Below, in pieces: positions 5,158-6,863 of a DNA stretch of 6,863 nt. Both the position numbers and the translations under genes were made by a program. The stretch spans positions 1 through 6,863 of the forward strand of contig JAGRHM010000244.1 in the NCBI GenBank assembly GCA_020445005.1. Direction: 5' to 3'. This DNA is from Candidatus Competibacteraceae bacterium. GTDB lineage: Bacteria; Pseudomonadota; Gammaproteobacteria; Competibacterales; Competibacteraceae. Numbering within the stretch: position 1 is the stretch's first letter; every line of letters begins with the position of its first letter. Under the pieces are notes generated by a model that saw nothing but the letters and a program-made list of their open reading frames with translations, was not told the DNA's origin and did not search any database.

Positions 5158-5180
5158 ACTCGCCTCTCCCTACTCGCAGC

Positions 5181-5186
5181 AGGAGA
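5181..5186 (+). promoter_or_regulatory. Shine-Dalgarno AGGAGA that fixes the acidic protein start
   Basis: It lies 6 nt before the ATG at 5193 and overlaps nothing else. It excludes the in-frame TTG at 5187, which lies directly against the ribosome site. Confidence 0.8.
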
Positions 5187-5192
5187 TTGATC

Positions 5193-5483
5193 ATGAGCGA
5201 TGTTGATCCCATCATTGGTAACTGGTATCGCAATCAGGAAACGGGCAATGACTTCGAGGTGGTCGCCCTCGACGAAGATGCTCAGACGATTGAAATCCAA
5301 TACTTCGACGGCGAAATAGAAGAACTGGAGCTGGATACCTGGTACGACCTGCCGATTGACCCGATTGAAGCGCCAGAAGACTGGTCCGGTCCCTTTGATG
5401 AAATGGAGTCGGATGACCTGGGTTACGAGGAGGACGAGTTCAGTGATGAGGATGACTTGCTCATCGACCGGGACCAAGACTGA
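5193..5483 (+). CDS. very acidic 96-residue protein, probably DUF6763 family
   Basis: Function unknown. The first half (about 7-68) is a conserved-looking small beta domain: IIGNWYRNQETGNDFEVVAL, then IEIQYFDGEIEELELDTWYDL and PEDWSGPFD. This resembles my recollection of DUF6763, a small family of gammaproteobacteria; the family name should be checked. The second half (69-96) is a disordered acidic tail. Of 96 residues 36 are Asp or Glu, and only R13 and R93 are basic; there is no Lys, Cys or His. Such charge suggests a soluble cytoplasmic protein that binds a basic partner or mimics nucleic acid, but that is inference. The start is secured by AGGAGA. A promoter with nested inverted repeats lies just upstream. 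It is convergent with tex, their stops 36 bp apart. Confidence 0.9.
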   Translation: MSDVDPIIGNWYRNQETGNDFEVVALDEDAQTIEIQYFDGEIEELELDTWYDLPIDPIEAPEDWSGPFDEMESDDLGYEEDEFSDEDDLLIDRDQD

Positions 5484-5519
5484 AGCAGCGCTCAAGCCGG
5501 TTGGCGTTACGCCGCTTCG
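5481..5519. terminator. hairpin between convergent acidic-protein and tex genes
   Basis: GAAGC (5482-5486) pairs with GCTTC (5514-5518). After one A-C mismatch, GCG (5488-5490) pairs with CGC (5510-5512), leaving a 19-nt loop that itself contains GGCGT/ACGCC-type self-complementarity. The hairpin fills the gap and overlaps the stop codon of the plus-strand gene. There is no T-run, so factor-independent termination is doubtful; it may protect 3' ends. Confidence 0.35.
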
Positions 5520-6863
5520 TCATTCCCGCCGCGCCCGGGCAAACGCTTCGGCCAAAGCGCCCGGACGCGGTTCAGCCGGTTCCTGTCGATGCTTTGGCAG
5601 GGGTTGCCGGAGTTTTCGCTCCCTTTGTTCCTGCCCGGCGGGCGGACGTTGGACACGATCCGTTTTCCGGGCGGGCGCACCTGTCGCCGGTTCGCTCAGC
5701 CGCAACGTCAGAGCGATCCGTTGTCGTTTTAGATCGACTTCCAGCACTTTGACCTTGACGACCTGACCGACTTTAACCACCTCGCGGGGGTCTTTAATAA
5801 ACCGGTCGGCCAACGCCGAAATATGCACCAGACCATCCTGATGCACGCCGATGTCTACGAAAGCGCCAAAATTGGCGACATTAGTGACTACGCCCTCCAG
5901 CACCATCCCCGGTTGTAAATCCGCGAGTTTTTCCACGCCATCCCTGAAGGCGGCGGTTTTGAATTCCGGTCGGGGATCGCGGCCCGGCTTTTCCAACTCC
6001 GCCAGAATATCGCGCACGGTCGGCAGGCCAAATCGGTCATCCGTGAAGCGAGCCGGCTCCAGGGTCTTGAGGAAAGGGGCGTTGCCCAGCACTTGATGCA
6101 ACCCACGTCCGCTGGTAGTCAAAATGCGCTCAACCAACGGATAGGCCTCCGGGTGGACCGCGGAGCGATCCAGCGGGTTATCGCCATTCAGGATGCGCAG
6201 GAATCCAGCGGCCTGTTCAAAGGTCTTGTCGCCCAGCCGGGAAATTTTCAGCAACTGTTCGCGGCGACGAAATGGACCGTTGGCGTCACGAAACTCGACG
6301 ATATTGCGAGCCAGCGTGGCGTTCAATCCAGCGACCCGCGCCAGCAGCGGCGCTGAGGCGGTATTGACATCCACGCCGACCGCGTTCACGCAATCTTCGA
6401 CCACGGCGTCCAGCATCCGCGCCAGGCGGGGTTGACTGACATCATGCTGGTACTGCCCGACGCCGATGGCTTTCGGTTCGATCTTGACCAGTTCCGCCAG
6501 CGGGTCCTGCAAGCGACGGGCGATGGAGACCGCACCGCGCAGTGACACATCGAGGTCTGGAAATTCCCGCGCTGCCAGTTCCGAAGCGGAATACACCGAG
6601 GCGCCAGCTTCCGACACCACCAGTTTTTGCAAGCGCAATTCCGGATAATGCTGGATCAAATCGGTGGCCAACCGATCCGTCTCGCGGGAAGCGGTGCCAT
6701 TACCAATGCTGATCAACTCGATTTTATGCTGGCGGCACAACTCGGCAAGAACCTGCAAACTCGCATCCCACTGGTTGCGCGGGGCGTGGGGATAAATGGT
6801 TGCGGTATCGGCCAGTTTGCCGGTGGCGTCCACTACCGCAACTTTGACGCCGGTGCGCAACCC
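5520..6863 (-). CDS. tex: Tex, transcription accessory S1-domain protein; 5' end beyond window
   Basis: Tex (YhgF in E. coli) is a conserved cytoplasmic nucleic-acid-binding protein linked to transcription and RNA handling; its precise activity is not settled. The frame is open to the right edge, and 447 residues are visible of a family usually near 770-780, so roughly the first 325 are missing. The TTG near the edge is an internal Leu of the GLRTGVK motif, not a start. Visible order: the YqgF/RuvC-like domain (1 to about 125) with [23 protein letters not shown] and [21 protein letters not shown]; then [10 protein letters not shown] (135-144). The helix-hairpin-helix region (about 165-225) includes [16 protein letters not shown]. 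Next come the DNPLD and HPEAYP motifs, [13 protein letters not shown] (292-304), and a full S1 domain (about 317-390) with [20 protein letters not shown] basic, Pro/Gln/Arg-rich tail of about 55 residues ends the protein. No lesion is seen. Confidence 0.97.
   Translation of the reverse strand, partial: GLRTGVKVAVVDATGKLADTATIYPHAPRNQWDASLQVLAELCRQHKIELISIGNGTASRETDRLATDLIQHYPELRLQKLVVSEAGASVYSASELAAREFPDLDVSLRGAVSIARRLQDPLAELVKIEPKAIGVGQYQHDVSQPRLARMLDAVVEDCVNAVGVDVNTASAPLLARVAGLNATLARNIVEFRDANGPFRRREQLLKISRLGDKTFEQAAGFLRILNGDNPLDRSAVHPEAYPLVERILTTSGRGLHQVLGNAPFLKTLEPARFTDDRFGLPTVRDILAELEKPGRDPRPEFKTAAFRDGVEKLADLQPGMVLEGVVTNVANFGAFVDIGVHQDGLVHISALADRFIKDPREVVKVGQVVKVKVLEVDLKRQRIALTLRLSEPATGAPARKTDRVQRPPAGQEQRERKLRQPLPKHRQEPAEPRPGALAEAFARARRE

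Noticed and set aside
5123..5158. 11-codon frame ATG...TGA in the leader of the acidic protein
   Set aside because: No SD, it lies within the predicted -10/start region, and such short frames are expected by chance.

Overview
The window looks like chromosomal DNA of a gammaproteobacterium. The Tex protein is very close to the enterobacterial YhgF type. There is a TfpX/TfpZ-type pilin accessory protein, and a small acidic protein that I associate from memory with the gammaproteobacterial DUF6763 family. Coding DNA is moderately GC-rich, and nearly every base is coding or short spacer. A Competibacter/Chromatiales-like host is possible, but that is inference. I see no insertion sequence, CRISPR array, tRNA or rRNA.

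Layout. (1) Positions 1-1928, minus strand: two glycosyltransferase genes in tandem, a membrane-anchored GT2 (dolichol-phosphate-mannose-synthase-like) followed 24-27 bp later by a GT4 enzyme that runs off the left edge. A 10-codon reading frame with a near-perfect Shine-Dalgarno sits just before the GT2 start, in the same frame and closed by TAA. (2) Positions 2004-2759, plus strand, divergent from GT2: a three-helix TfpX/TfpZ-type type IV pilin accessory protein. (3) Positions 3029-3676, plus: adenylate kinase with a four-cysteine LID. (4) Positions 3768-4652, minus: a soluble GT2-like (Glyco_tranf_2_4 type) enzyme, convergent with adk across a strong inverted repeat. (5) Positions 4653-5192: an AT-rich regulatory-looking spacer, a 56-residue zinc-ribbon-like small protein (4853-5023), and a second spacer with nested inverted repeats. 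(6) Positions 5193-5483, plus: a 96-residue, extremely acidic protein. (7) Positions 5520-6863, minus: the C-terminal half or more of Tex, whose start lies beyond the right edge.

How the genes relate. The left part concerns surface glycans (lipid-linked sugar transfer plus GT4 sugar addition) next to a pilus-assembly accessory gene; a glycan-pilus link is possible but not shown. Adk and Tex are housekeeping functions (nucleotide balance, transcription/RNA-associated). The least explained part is 4653-5192: two small plus-strand genes with palindromes, a short overlapping upstream reading frame and possible SD-masking hairpins. No complete novel system can be claimed from this window; the candidates worth checking are the small proteins and their leaders.
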